Source: Limnoperna fortunei (Eukaryota > Mollusca > Bivalvia > Mytilida > Modiolidae). From it: 64,000 bases of DNA. The notes beneath the pieces were generated by a model. It searched no databases, was not told the origin of the DNA, and saw nothing but the letters and a program-made list of their open reading frames with translations. The stretch covers positions 113,776,545 through 113,840,544 of the forward strand of contig OX104111.1 in NCBI GenBank assembly GCA_944474755.1. Reading direction: 5' to 3'. The position numbers were made by a program, and so were the translations under genes. This document shows, piece by piece, positions 1 through 11,940 of the stretch. Position 1 is the first letter of the stretch; each line of letters begins with the position of its first letter.

Positions 1-2495
1 ATGAAATAGTTGACATAGAAACACACGGCACGAGCATTGCAATTCTTGGAAATTTCGTTGTACTAGGAAATATAACATATTTATTTGTTTGATTCGGTAA
101 TTTATTTAGCAATTTTGTTAATATGAATAAATAACGTCAAGGTCAAGACCACAAGACATATATGCTAGACCTCAACTAAATATGCAATAGCGGTTAACAA
201 CTGGGTTATTAAGTGTCCTTGTTTGACAAGGCGGTTTTGTTATTCAAGTCATTTTGTCTTAAGTTGTAGTCTAATTTATCATCTTTCATTTGTTTTACCA
301 GGAGGAGGGTTGCGCTGCTGATGCGTACAACCGATTGTGCCACTTTTGTCCAATCGTACCAGTTAAAGTTTGTCCCTGCTATTTTCATCTTGTTTATTTT
401 ACTAGAAAATTTTACAAGATCGTGCATTGAATCTAGTTAACATTGATGAAATCTGCATAGTTGTAATTGAACATGAAAGTTAAATGTACGACGTCTTGTA
501 ACAAATTGTACTTTCACGATAAGTTACAAAGGGAGAATAATGTTATATAATCATCAATCTTTAGTTGCATTTACTACTCTAATATTCGTTTCATAAGAAA
601 GTAATAGTATCCCGAGGAAGCCCCACAATGCAGAAAGAAAACAAAAAATCCTTATTAAATTAATGTTGAGTCAAGCACTCCTTGCCGAAAGATAGGCTCT
701 GATTGAGAACAGTAGTGTCGACAACAATTGTTTTATTTATTTAGAGTTATGTGAAAAGGATTCCTTGCCTCCTAGTTTTCTAGGAAGATAAAACACATTC
801 TGAATTTTTTTTTATTGGTTAACCTTTTGATGTTTATTATTAGCAATTTTTGGTTTCCGATTGAATGACGTTTAACGCATGGCGCCAAGTTTTTAATGGA
901 GGTGTACCCGGAGAAAACAACGTCATTAATAATACTTAAATTATATCATCTGTGTTGCTAATAGAGTGATTAACGAAATGTTTTCTTTTTTAAATTAAAG
1001 CAACTAGAAGAAAAGAATAATTTCAAAATAGTTATTTATCAGGACAACCTTATAAATACTGTGGATAGTTTCCAACTAGCGACTGTGATACGATTAACCG
1101 TATACAGATAATAAGGACTGTATTGTTCTTAAGTGAAGTTTTTATACTTTGATTTGTATATATATTCGATGCCGAAAAAAATTTGTGGAGCGGATTAAAT
1201 GAATTTCTATACTCAAATTCACTGAGGTTCCTTTGATGGATGTAGAAGGTATGTATGTTTATAAGTTGTATTTGCATGGATTTTTTAAAAATCTAATTAA
1301 AAAGTGACATCTGAAAAAGCTACATTGATGGAAATGTTTATCATGTCTTCACGTCATGTCTTTACGACATGTCAACACGTCATTTCAATAATGTGATTAC
1401 GGCTGGCGTACAGAATTTTAGCATGCAATTTCTGTCAATACAACTCATGTTATATCATTGCTGGAATGCGCATGTTATGTTACCGGTCATCTGCGATGTT
1501 GCCTGGATTTAAACTGATTATATTGACTTGAATTAAACATGCTTTTAAATAAGAAAAATAGCAACAAAAAAAACGACCGAAAAGCAATAATCAAAAGACA
1601 ATGTACAATTACAAAGTCCGATATATTTTAAAAAACTGTTAAATAATTAATTCATTAAAAAAAATTGAATCTGAAATAATCGTACACATTACTTCTAAGA
1701 CAAACCAGCTTAAAGGTTAGAAATCGAGAAGCGAAAACATATAAGATATGAGTAATACCAGGAAAAGTTGTATAGAAAAGTTTGTTTTATGAGGTTTGTA
1801 GATTTAGCAAATAATCAATTTCTAAATCAAACGATATATGAATAAATACTGAATGAAACCTTTTGTAAACCATAGCTTATAATTTCACAAATTTTGTCAT
1901 ACAAACTCATCCTAAAGAAAAAAAAAAATCCCGTGAGCCGGCATTTGTCGGAGCAATGAATGTTCGATGAAGTCCTATAAGGGCTAACAAGGCTAAAATA
2001 AATTTGTTTGTGAATTTCTGTATGAATGTTTAAACGGTATTAGCAATTACACGTGAAAGAAATGAAACTACAAAATTGAGAAATATGACAAATTGTACAC
2101 CAATAATAAATAATGAACGATATTCGACACCAACGCATAGCGACACATCATTTAATGCTTCTCAATATTATTGATAATATATATTCGTCTGTTGTTGTCA
2201 CTAATTGACCTAGTTTGATTTTTGGCAAATGTATGGTGAAATAGAAACATACATTATCATAAGTTTATAAAAAATAGTCGGGAAGTAGAATATACATATT
2301 ATCTTAGTTTTATACTTAACACTATTATTAAAGATGTGGGATTTTGGGGTAAAACCCTGACCGTAGACAGGTACCATCTCTCTTTTTCACACGAAACACT
2401 TCGAGTAATTGTGGCCTGTCAGTTAAATGTCTTATCCATGACATTTTACATGACTACATTTTTTATACTTTAATCCGATGACTTGAACCGCTTTG
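1..2495. repeat. L module, copy 1
   Basis: This is AT-rich non-coding DNA lying directly upstream of a 24-bp minisatellite array. The same sequence recurs, more or less diverged, at 16740-18957, 20890-23590 (interrupted), 32986-34010, 36425-36850 and 47887-50040. A shared landmark is the TTTAGCATGCA stretch with TCTGTCAATA near 1420-1440. Another is the block GGTACCATCTCTCTTTTTCAC near 2370 that announces the array. From 362 on it is almost identical to 47887 onward. A decayed reverse-strand SINE tail (CATGGCGCCAAG, then a GTACCCGGAG box) sits near 860-920 and recurs in other L copies, so that insertion predates the module duplications. No coding potential is visible. The biological role is unknown. 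Confidence 0.8.
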
Positions 2496-5400
2496 AATCT
2501 TGATACCTTCGTTTTTGTATGCGTATACCAGCACATATATTATTCGTGTATACCCGCTTTGTACCGTTATTTTATATCTGATTTGTATCGTCGTCTTATG
2601 CTTGCTTTTTGTCGTGTTTAAATGCCTTATATCGCACGTGTATATCCGATTTCACTCAGATCTATTCCGTATACAGGCTTTATATCCTTGTATACTTTTT
2701 TATATTATTCGCGTTTTCCCGCTTTATATCGTCAGGTTCTACACTATTTATATCGTTCGTGTATATTTATTCGATATTGTACCTTCATACCCACTTCATA
2801 TCATTCGTAACAATCCGATAAAATAGTTCTTCTCTACACGCTTTGTATCGTTCGTATATATCCGCGTATATCGATCTTGTATACCTGCTTGATATCATTC
2901 ACGTATTCCCATTGTATATTGTTACTGTATACCCGCGTTAAATCGATCTTGTATATCTGACACATAACTTCGTTATATCGTTTGTATTTTCCCGATTGAT
3001 ATCGTTTGCCAATACCTGCTTAATATCGTTCGGATATACCTCAGATATATCGTTCTTGTTTAAGTGTTGTATTTAATTTTTGTATGACCGCTTGATATCG
3101 TTCATATATTCCGGCGCGGCGTTATATATTTCTAGAACACCCGCTTTATGTAGTTCTTGTATACCCATTTGATAAGGTTTTTGTGTGCCCGCTTTTATCG
3201 TTCGTGTATACTACTGTGATATCTTTCTTATATCCCCGCTTTCTTACTTATTGTTCCTTTATAACCGCTTTATACTGTTCAAGTATATAGCGGGTACAGG
3301 CTACTTGTATACCCTCTTGATATTGTTCTTTTATACCCGCTTTATATTTTTCGCTTATGTCCCATTTATGTTGCATTTTGTGTATTAGCTTTATATCGTA
3401 CGGGTCTACACGTTTTACTCTGTTTGTATCTACACTTTGTATTTCGTTCGTTTGAAATCGTAAGTTTATACCCACTTAATATCACTCTTCTAAACCCGCT
3501 GTAAATTGTTCGTGTATACCATTTTGACATCGTTCGTTACAATTCGCTTAAACATTTTTAAATACCCACGCTATATAGTTCGTGTCTCCTGCTCGGATAT
3601 TTCTGCTGTATATCGATTTGTTTATCCGCTTCATATCGTTCACGTACCCCGTTGTATCTAGTTCATGTATATACCCGCTTTCTATCATTCCGATTGATGT
3701 CATTTGCGTTTACCGGCTTAATATTTTTCGGGGCTACCTACTTTATAGCGTTCGTTTTCCACCGCTCTGTTTATGTATTGTATAACCTCTTAATATCGTT
3801 TGTATATATCAGTTCTATACAATTGGTGTATAGCCGAGTTTTGAGTTTTGAGTGTTTGTGTATATCCGATTGTTATCGTTGTACTATGCCCGCTCTCTTG
3901 TGGTCCTGTCTAAACGCCCTATACCGTACGTGTATGTCCTATTTATACAGCTCATGTACACCCGCTTGATCTCGTTCTTCTTTCCCGTTTTCTTACTTTC
4001 TTTCATATCCGTTTACTTACATTCGTGCCTACACGCGTAATGTCGCGTGTATACTAGCTTAATTTCTTTTGCATACCAGCTTTAGTCGTTCGTGTTTACC
4101 CGCTTTATATAAATCGGGTATACTAGCTTTATATCGCTTGTGTATACTCATTTGATATCGTTGTAACAATTCTCTTAAATAGTTTGTTTACATCAACTCT
4201 CAATATTTATTGTCCTCGTGCTTTGTATCGTTTGTTTGAATAGTATTTATACCGTTTTTACCCGTTTTATTGATGTGTACCCTCTTTATATCGGTCTCAT
4301 ATAAATGCTGTATATCGATTTTGTATGCATTCTTGATATCGTTCACGTATACTCGATGTCTATCGTTCGTGTATAACCACTTTATATCGTTTTTGTATAC
4401 CCGCTTATATCGACCCTTTAAACCCTCTTTACATTGTTTACGTATACCCGCTTTATATCGCTCGTATTTTTCCGATTTATATCGTTCATACATATCATCG
4501 TTATATTGTTCTATCATGCCCGCATAAGATCGTTCTTGTATACCCGCTTTATAAGGTGCTTTTACGCCCTCCTTTTATCGTACTTGGATACTTGGTTGAT
4601 ATCATTCTATTCCCGCTTTATTTTCGTTTAAACCCGTTTTCCTACGTTCATGCTTACAATCGTTATTTAGTAAGTGCATCGCCTCTTTATATACTTATGT
4701 ATACCCGCTTGATATAGTTTCATCATACCCGCTTCACTTTGTTCAGTATAAAGTTTTATATCCTACTTGTAGACCTGATTGATATTTTTCTTGTATAAAT
4801 TGCTCTGGTATTCCTCTTTATATTGTATTTCAACGCTGGATTTATATTGTGTTTGAATGTCAGCATTATTTTGCTCGTGTCTACACGTTTTTTATAGTTC
4901 GTGTCTACACTGGTTATATCGCTGGAGTACATCTACTTTATATGGTTCATTCAAACACGCTTGATATCGTTGTTGTGCATCTGATTTATATCGAGTTTGT
5001 ATACCCGTTCTGCTTTGTTCACGTATGCCCAGTTTATATCGTTTGTGTATACCCGCTTGATAACGTTCTTGTATATCCGCTTTATATCAATTTTGTATAA
5101 CCGCTTGACATAGTTTGTGTATTCCCGATTGATATTGTTCGTGTATACTTGCGTTATAGTAGTCGTGTCTAACCGCTGCATAGATTTCTTGTATTACACA
5201 TTATACCGTTCGTGCTTATTTGCTTGTCGTCGTTCGTGCATAATATATTTATATAGTTTGTCCTTTCCCTCTTGTTATTGTTCATTTTACCTTATATGCC
5301 CGATTTATATTGTTCTTGTATACCAGCTTTATGTCTTTCATGTATTCCTGCTTTAAATCGTTCCATTATGCCCATTTTAGATCGTTAGCGTCTGCACGCT

Positions 5401-5530
5401 TTTATCGGTGGTGTCTACACGTTTGCTATGGTTTTATATCCGCTTTATGTTGTAATGGTATACCCGCTTCATATTTTTTGTCTATATCCAGTTATATAAA
5501 TCTTCTTATTCCGCCTTATATCTTTCGCTT
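2496..5530. repeat. 24-bp minisatellite array 1
   Basis: About 125 degenerate tandem units of 24 bp, core TATACCCGCTTTATATCG followed by a variable six-base end (usually TTCGTG or TTCTTG). Frequent variants are CTTGATATCG, CTTAATATC and CAGCTTTAT. Because 24 is a multiple of three and the consensus is open in five of six frames, the array yields many short spurious ORFs with octapeptide patterns such as PLYIVRVY on the plus strand and ERYKAGI on the minus strand. One unit is inverted at 3264-3295 and forms a small hairpin. The array is duplicated as 50041-53150. Confidence 0.9.
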
Positions 5531-6715
5531 GCTCAACGTCTTTGCATCATTTTAATAAACAATTTTGGTAAAAATTGGGTAGTCAAGACTTATAAACTAA
5601 CTCTCCTCTCCAATGCCTTGTTTCCGGAAACTCTTGAAGAATATGTGTTCAGTTATTATAACAATGACAATAGAAGGTAAGCATCTTCAGAAACATGCCT
5701 TAGTTTTCATATATCGATTCAGCAAGTATTTTTCTCAAGCAAGTTGAAAAGTAATATGTCCACAGTTATTAATTCAAACATGTTTGTATAAATGAAGATT
5801 TGTTATCGTGACTTGACTTTTGACTATGGTTGTTTGATTCTTAAATTCATCATCGGTATTCTATATGTGAAATTGAACAAGGTGTCACAACCTTATCATT
5901 TTAAATAAATGTAGGGGCCTTGGTGGCCGAGTGGTAAAGTCTGTTAATCATCTTCTACTGGGGACTTGGTCTGTTAACATTGAGGTTGTGTTGGAGTCCT
6001 GGTACTCCTACTTCCCTCCTCCCCATGACGCCATGTTATAGCTGAAAAGCTGCTCAAAATGTCACATAAATCACCCTTCGAACAAATAAGAAATAAATAT
6101 ATAGTCTTTCTTTATGAATAACGTTTTAGGTTAACAAAGAAAAGATGTATATTAACGGAATTAATGTCAATTTCAGAAGTTTGGCAAAATATATTTCTGC
6201 TAACCTTTTTGAGCACTAAATATTTTATGACTAGACCAGTTCTTACAAAATGCTTAGAGAGTTATAATCAGCCAACAAATATCGTAAATGATCATGTAGG
6301 AAATAATCTTTAATAATCTTCATGACAACTTCTAAATGCGTAAAAACACAAATAGTTGTATTTATTTTTTACGATCAACACTTCATGTTTGTACTGTCAG
6401 AATAGAACATTAGATAGAGGTACTATTTGTTCTCAGACTAGTCATAATTTGTTGCACGGAAAATAAATACTAGTCTTTACGATGTTCTCGAGGTATGTGA
6501 TCTAAATAATAACATTGAACTAAATTAACTTTTTAACACAAAAATATCTCATGATAATTATGTGAAATTTTTAAAACAATACTAAAGGGACGTATTAAAG
6601 TACGTCTGACATTTATAAAAAAGGTCATGTTGCATCGTTAATTTTTGTAAGAAACAAACAAAAACAAGACATTAAAATTTGTACTTAGATATAAACTTTT
6701 CGAATGACAGATTAA
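5531..6715. repeat. R-A flank, copy 1
   Basis: Non-coding segment that follows an array. It is shared with 10906-11830, 30951-32035 and 53151-54370, and with the shorter variant at 7001-8105. Landmarks are AATAAACAATTTTGGT near 5555, a SINE at 5914-6100, and TATTTTATGACTAGACCAG near 6223. Compared with the 53151 copy, about 110 bp are deleted at the array junction near 5530, where the text jumps from the last array units to CGTCTTTGCATCATTTT. No gene is visible. Confidence 0.8.
5914..6100 (+). mobile_element. tRNA-derived SINE within R-A flank
   Basis: The head GGTGGCCGAGTGGTAAAG matches an RNA polymerase III A box of a Leu/Ser-type tRNA. The 3' part carries the mollusc-type SINE tail words GACGCCATG, TATAGCTGAAAAGCTGC and AAATGTC, and ends in an AAATAAG-rich simple tail. 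The B box is not recognisable and the middle is shortened, so this is an old copy. It occupies the same place in the R-A copies at 11238, 31359 and 53584. It therefore inserted once, before the R-A module multiplied. Confidence 0.7.
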
Positions 6716-7000
6716 CACACCCACCCCTTATCCTTTCTGTATAGCCGCAATATATCGTTCTCGTTTAAAAGGTTGACATCCGTCTGCTATACCCGCTTTA
6801 TATTGTTCTTGTAGGCCGAATTTTTATTGTTTTTGTATGCCTAAGTTATATCATTCTTGCAAACCAGCTTTAAATTGTTTGCTTGATATTTTTCGTTTTT
6901 GCCCACCTTTTATCGTTCGTATATATCTATAAATTTTCGCCATATTTATTTCGCCTATACAAGCTTTTTATCGTTCGAGCATACCCCATTTTATCGTTCG
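6716..7000. repeat. 24-bp minisatellite block 2a
   Basis: A short and more degenerate stretch of the same 24-bp repeat (for example TATACCCGCTTTATATTG near 6788), between two R-A type segments. It is duplicated at 54371-54660. Confidence 0.75.
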
Positions 7001-8105
7001 TGAGTACGATAACGACTTTGTACAATAATTATTCTATGATACACATACATATATTTCGTATCCGTCTTTGTACCATTTCCCTAACCAATTTGGTCGAAAG
7101 TGGGTTGTCAAGACCTTTACAATGTCAGTCCTTAACTCTGCAATAATATGTTGAAGGCAACTCTTGAATAATATGTGTACAATTATTATAACGATGATTC
7201 CATATTTTTCATTTCTATTCAGGTTCTTATGTTCCACTAGCACGTTAAAAAGCGATATGTCCATAGTTATTATTTAATAAATCAAATAAATGCATAAATC
7301 AAGATTTGGAATCGTGACTTGATTTTCGACTTGGTTGTTTGGCTGGTTCATGGTAATCCTACTTCCGGCCTCCTCAATAAAAACTGGACGCCAAAATATA
7401 GCTGAAGAACTGAAAATAATAAATATAGTATTTCTTTATGAATAACGTCTACAAAGGTCTACAAAGAAAACATGTTAATGAACGGAATAACAATTGTAAA
7501 TTTAGTTCAGCAAAATGTATTTGTGATAACCTTTTTTGTGGCACTAAATATTTTATGACTAGACCAGTTCTTACCAAATGCATATAGTAATGTATCAAGT
7601 GAATCCCTACTATTTGATTGGTTAATCAAGATGGGGATATTATACCGTATTCCATGTGAAACCCCGGAGATATTGAAACCAGTTTCAAAATGGCGTCTAT
7701 TCATTGAATAATTTGTTTGTTTCACATAATATAAAAATTAAACATAATATAAAAATATCAAATTACATGCATTTTACGGAATCTTTCATCCCCGTCTGCG
7801 ATTTGTCTTGAAATTAACAAGGGCGATAACCTTAAATTGAAGTCTTTTAAAATTGCAAACAGAAGCATTTGCATTGGACTTCGAAAGTGAAATTTATCAT
7901 TAAAAGTATGGCTGGGAATAATAGTCAAAATTATCCAAGGTTATAAAATTTTAAAAGCCAGTAAAAGTTTCGTGCCTAAATCTGTTGAATTGTAGGTTCT
8001 CCGATAGTGGTGGTCCCAACTAAATTTTTTCTTCCAGCATGAAAATGTCTAATCTAATTATATACTCTAGAATATTAGTACAATAAGACTTCAACAGAAT
8101 ATAAC
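7001..8105. repeat. R-A flank, shortened variant
   Basis: It begins like the other R-A copies (ACAATAATTATTCTATGATAC near 7021, then a TTTGGTCGAAA landmark near 7090) and keeps the landmark TTTTATGACTAGACCAG near 7550. Around 7340-7425 only the 3' half of the SINE remains (TCCTCAATAAAAACTGGACG). After about 7570 it diverges from the longer R-A copies. The stretch 7698-7780 holds about 75 bp, with a short near-duplicate AATATAAAAATTAAACATAATAT-like motif, that the 54661-55689 copy lacks. No gene is visible. Confidence 0.7.
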
Positions 8106-8106
8106 T

Positions 8107-8227
8107 GTTATTCGGGTTTCACAGGGGATACGGGTTTATATTCCCTGTCCGTATTCTACATTCCCTTCGCCTATAAAACACAGACAGGGAACATGAACCC
8201 GTATCCCCTGTGAAGATCCCGAATAAC
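8107..8227. mobile_element. Foldback/MITE-like palindrome
   Basis: Two arms of about 44 bp are inverted copies with a few mismatches: GTTATTCGGGTTTCACAG at 8107 onward and its complement ending at 8227, both containing GGGGATACGGGTT. The loop of about 33 bp is CG-richer than the surroundings. There is no coding capacity. It was copied with its surroundings to 55690-55809, so it predates that duplication. Mobility is inferred from structure only and no target duplication was identified. Confidence 0.6.
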
Positions 8228-9130
8228 ATATAGTATATCCGTTTCATATCGTTCACGTAACCCGTTGTATCTCGTTCATGTATATACCCTATTCATGCTT
8301 TCCCGATTGATGTCGTTTGCGTTTAGCGGCTTAATATCTTTCGGGTTTGCCTACTTTATAGCGTTCGTTTTAAACCCCTCTGTTTATTTATTATATACCA
8401 GTTCTTTAAAATTGGTGTATAGCCGCTTTTGAGTGTTTGTGTATTTACGATTGTCATCGTTGTTCTATGTCCGCTTTCTTGTGGTCATGTCTAAACGATT
8501 GATATCGTACGTATGTCTTTTTTATACCGCTCATGTATACCCGCTTGATTTCGTTCTTTTTTGCCCGCTTTCTTACTTTCTTGATGTCGTACGTGTATAG
8601 CCAAGTGATATGGTGCTTTGATACCCACTTGTTATCCTTTCTTTATAGCCGCTATATATCGTTCTCGTATTCTTGATATCCTTCTAACATACCCTCTTTA
8701 TCTTGTTATTGTATGTCGAATTTATATTGTTCTTGTGTTCCCAAGTTATATTATTCTTGTAAAAAAGCTTTAAATTAATCGTGTATATTCGCTTAATATT
8801 GTTTGTGTATACTCACTTGATTTCTTTTTGCATACCAGCTTTAGTCGTTCTTGTATACCCGCTTGATATAAATTGCCTATACTCACTTGATATCGCTTGT
8901 GTATACCACTTGATATCGTTGTGACAATTCTCTTAAATAGTGTGTGTACATCCACTCTATATATTTATTGCCCTAACGCTTTGTAACGTTCGTGTGCATA
9001 CTATTTATGTCGTGTTTTACCTCTTTTATTGATGTGTACTCTCTTTATATCGGTCTCATTTAAATGTTGTATATCAATTTGGTATGTTTTCCCGATGTAT
9101 ATCGTTCGTGTATACCATCTTTATATTATT
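8228..9130. repeat. 24-bp minisatellite block 2b
   Basis: Degenerate 24-bp units in the same orientation as array 1 (for example GTATACCCGCTTGATATAAA near 8854). Its first part is duplicated at 55810-55974. The short ORFs here are repeat by-products. Confidence 0.8.
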
Positions 9131-9584
9131 AATTGATATTTTTCTGATAAATTTGATTAGTGTAAAGCCTGTCACATGACATGCTGTATTTGGTAAGGTT
9201 CTTTGAAAACGGCTGATAGAAAAGTGATGTTGCACGGTTATATTTAGAAAACATGATATTGCACGGCTATTTTTAAATAATTGGAATTCCCCTTCAAACA
9301 GCCAATCAGAATGACTTCTGTCTGTTTCCGGTTTGAAAGTTAGAAAAGTATGTACATTGTGAAAAATTGCAAATATTTCAATATGTTGCATGTATTTTTG
9401 TATTTACAAATCTTTTAAATTGAAAGTTTTCATAATTTCAGATGATATTGAAATGAAATGTGATATTTTCGTACATGTGACAAAACCCACCAAAACAGTA
9501 AACTAATCAAAAGAACATTGAACTAAATTCCTTTAAAATACTAGTATATACAGATGTGCATAAAAATATCAATTAATAATATAC
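9131..9584. other. Unrecognised insertion inside minisatellite
   Basis: About 450 bp that interrupts the 24-bp array and matches no other module in the window by eye. It contains two partly similar words, TTGCACGGTTATATTTAGAA (about 9231) and TTGCACGGCTATTTTTAAA (about 9261), and a CAGCCAATCAG motif near 9299. A minus-strand ORF of 105 codons at 9074-9391 spans the array edge and has no recognisable domain, so I do not call a gene. Confidence 0.4.
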
Positions 9585-9720
9585 CAATTGTAGCCTTTAA
9601 CTACGGTCGATATGAAAAATATCGACACGAGATAACATATCGACCTCCAACTTCGTTGTCGGTCGATATGTTCTCATGTCGATATTTTTTCATATCGACC
9701 TAATTTAAAGGCTATAATTG
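9585..9720. mobile_element. Palindromic MITE-like element (GGTCGATATG type)
   Basis: A 136-bp near-perfect palindrome. It starts CAATTGTAGCCTTTAA and ends with the near-complement TTAAAGGCTATAATTG. Each arm carries the inner motif GGTCGATATG twice in opposite orientation, which makes nested hairpins. The spacer is about 14 bp (around 9648-9660). It is a typical short non-autonomous foldback element. I found no clear target duplication and no second copy in the window. Confidence 0.65.
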
Positions 9721-10905
9721 TATTATATCGTTTTTGTTTACATGCTTAGATCGACCTTGTAAACCCTCTTTAAATTTTTTACGTATGCCCGCTTTATACC
9801 CTTCTTATTTTTCTGATTTATATCGTTCGTACATATCATCGTTATATTGTTCTAGCAAACCCGTATAACATCATTCTTGTAAACCCGCTTGATAAGGTTC
9901 TTTTAGTCCCGCTTTTTGTCATTCTTGTATACTCGGATGATATCGTTCTATGCCCGCTTTTTTTCCGTCTATACCCGTTTCCTAAGTTCGTGTTTACAAG
10001 TGTTATTTAGTAACTGCATCAGCGCTTTATATACTTCCGTACACCCGCTTGATATAGTTTCCTTATACCGCTTTACTTTGTTCTTTATAAAGTTTTATAT
10101 CCTACTTGTATACCCGCTTTATATTTTTATTGTATTACCAATTTAGATTGCTTTTGTATTTCGTTTGATTTTGATATTGTATTTCAATTTATATTGTGCT
10201 TGAATGTCAGCATTACTTTACTCGTGTCTACACGTTTTATAAAGTTCGTGTATACTCTCGTTATATCGCTGGAGTACATCCACTTTATGTGGTTCATTTA
10301 AACCCGCTTTATATCGTTGCTGTGTACCCGCGTTCCTTTCGTTCGTATACGTTTCTATACCCGTTCTGCATTGTTCATGTATACCCAGTGTAAATCGTTT
10401 GTGTAAACCCGCTTGATATTGTTCTTGTATACCCGCTTGATATAGTTTGTATATTCCCGATTGATATTGTCCGTGTATACCTGCTTTATAGTAGTCGGGT
10501 CTTACCGTTGCGTAGATTTCTTGTATAACACATTTATATCGTTCGTGTTTACCTGCTTTTTGTCGTTTGTGCATATTCGATTTATATAGTTTGTACTTTC
10601 CCTCTTGATATCGTTCCTTTTTACCTTATATGCCCGATTTACATTGTTCTTGTATACCAGCTTTATGTCTTTCATTTATTCCTGCTCTTTATCGTTTTAT
10701 TATGCCCGTTTCATATCATTAGTGTCTGCACGTTGTTATCGTTGGTGTCTACACGTTAGCTATTGTTTTGTATCCGTTTTATGTTGTAAATGTATACCCG
10801 CTTCATATCTTTCGTGTTTATCCAGTTATATAAATCTTCTTTTTCCGCCTTATATCGTTCGCGTATACCCCTTTTTATCGTTCGTGTATACCTTCTTGAT
10901 AAGGA
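9721..10905. repeat. 24-bp minisatellite block 2c
   Basis: About 49 units of the 24-bp repeat, resuming directly after the palindrome. Internal order (the TTTAGTAACTGCATC word near 10007, the GCTGGAGTACATCCACTTTA word near 10269) parallels array 1 at 4660-4940. It is therefore a diverged copy of the distal part of that array and not an independent expansion. ORFs such as 10218-10574 (minus) are repeat by-products. Confidence 0.85.
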
Positions 10906-11830
10906 CATTGTGCAAAAATTATTCTATGATACACATACAGATAGTTCGTATACGTTTTTGTATCATTTTAATAAACAATTTTGGTCGAAATTGGGTAGCC
11001 AAGACTTTTAGACTGTCATTCCTTACTCCCAATGCCTTGTTGGCGGCGACTCTTGGAGAATATGTGTACAATTATTACACAGTTATTAATTAGAACATGT
11101 TTGTATAAATCAAGATTTGTTATCGTGACTTGACTTTTGACTATGCTTGTTTGGTCGGTTTCCGTTCTTTATTTCGTCATCTATATTCTATATTTGTAAT
11201 TGAACAAGGTGTCAAAACCTTATCATTTTATATAAATGTAGAGCCTCGTTGGACGCGTGGTAAAGTCAGTTAATAATCTCCTACTGAGCATGTGGTATGT
11301 TTACACTGAGGTCCTGGTAGTCCTACTTCCCTCCGCCCCAATACAAACTGGACACCATGATATGGCAGAAAAGCTGCTTAAAATGTCTCATTAATCACCC
11401 TTCGAAGAAATAAGAAATAAATATAGCCTTTCGTTGAGTAACGTTTTTGGTTTACAAAGAAAACATTTGTATTAACAGAAGTAAAAATTTCAGAAGTTCA
11501 GCAAAATGTATGTGTGCTTACCATTTTTGAGCACTAAATATTTTATGACTAGACCTTATATGTGAATTTTTTCAAAACAATACTAAAGGGACTGATTCAT
11601 GTCCGTCTGAACTTTATAAATAGATGGTTTAAAAACGATTTAAAAAAAGAATCTTTAAAAACAAACAAAAAAACAAGACATTTATATTTTTACTTATATA
11701 TAACCTTTTCGTAACATATAACAGTCAAATCATGTCAAGAACCTAACTGAAACAAATTTGCGTCCCATTGGAATGAAAAAAACCTATGTTTGTGATTATT
11801 TCAACACAGTGCTGGATATTCGTATTTCAC
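10906..11830. repeat. R-A flank, copy
   Basis: It starts with AGGACATTGTGCAAAAATTA and then TTCTATGATACACATACAG, as in the other R-A copies. It contains a SINE at 11238-11420 and the TTTTATGACTAG landmark near 11541, after which about 470 bp present in the longest R-A copy are missing. The remaining 11560-11830 is AT-rich without visible features. The ORF at 10605-11093 runs from array into this flank and is not a gene. Confidence 0.75.
11238..11420 (+). mobile_element. Degenerate tRNA-derived SINE in R-A flank
   Basis: Same position and order as the SINE at 5914-6100. The head is decayed (GAGCCTCGTTGGACGCGTGG) and the tail is clearer (ACAAACTGGACACCATGATA, GAAAAGCTGCTTAAAATGTC, AAATAAGAAATAAAT). 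It is inherited through module duplication. Confidence 0.65.
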
Positions 11831-11940
11831 ACCTTGCTATTGCTCGGTATAAGATAATGAAGTTTTACATGACTACTTTAGATTTGTTTTTACACTTTAA
11901 TCCGATGACTTAAAAAGTTTTGAGTCTTGATACCTTCTTT
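11831..11940. repeat. Edge of an L module
   Basis: Only the last stretch of an L module survives: GTTTTACATGACTACTTTAG, then ACTTTAATCCGATGACTT, then GAGTCTTGATACCTTC. The same words precede the arrays at 2460-2500, 27580-27640 and 50000-50040. Confidence 0.7.

Noticed and set aside
2496..5530. CRISPR-like array (short repeats at regular spacing)
   Set aside because: The whole 24-bp unit is repetitive, with no unique spacers. The context is eukaryotic and there are no cas-like genes.
5914..5990. tRNA gene (GGTGGCCGAGTGG head)
   Set aside because: No acceptor stem or B box follows. The 3' part is a SINE body, and the copy is inherited at the same module position four times.
10218..10574. 118-codon minus-strand ORF with YKAGI-like repeats
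   Set aside because: Translation of the minisatellite in its open minus frame. Similar peptides arise from every array.
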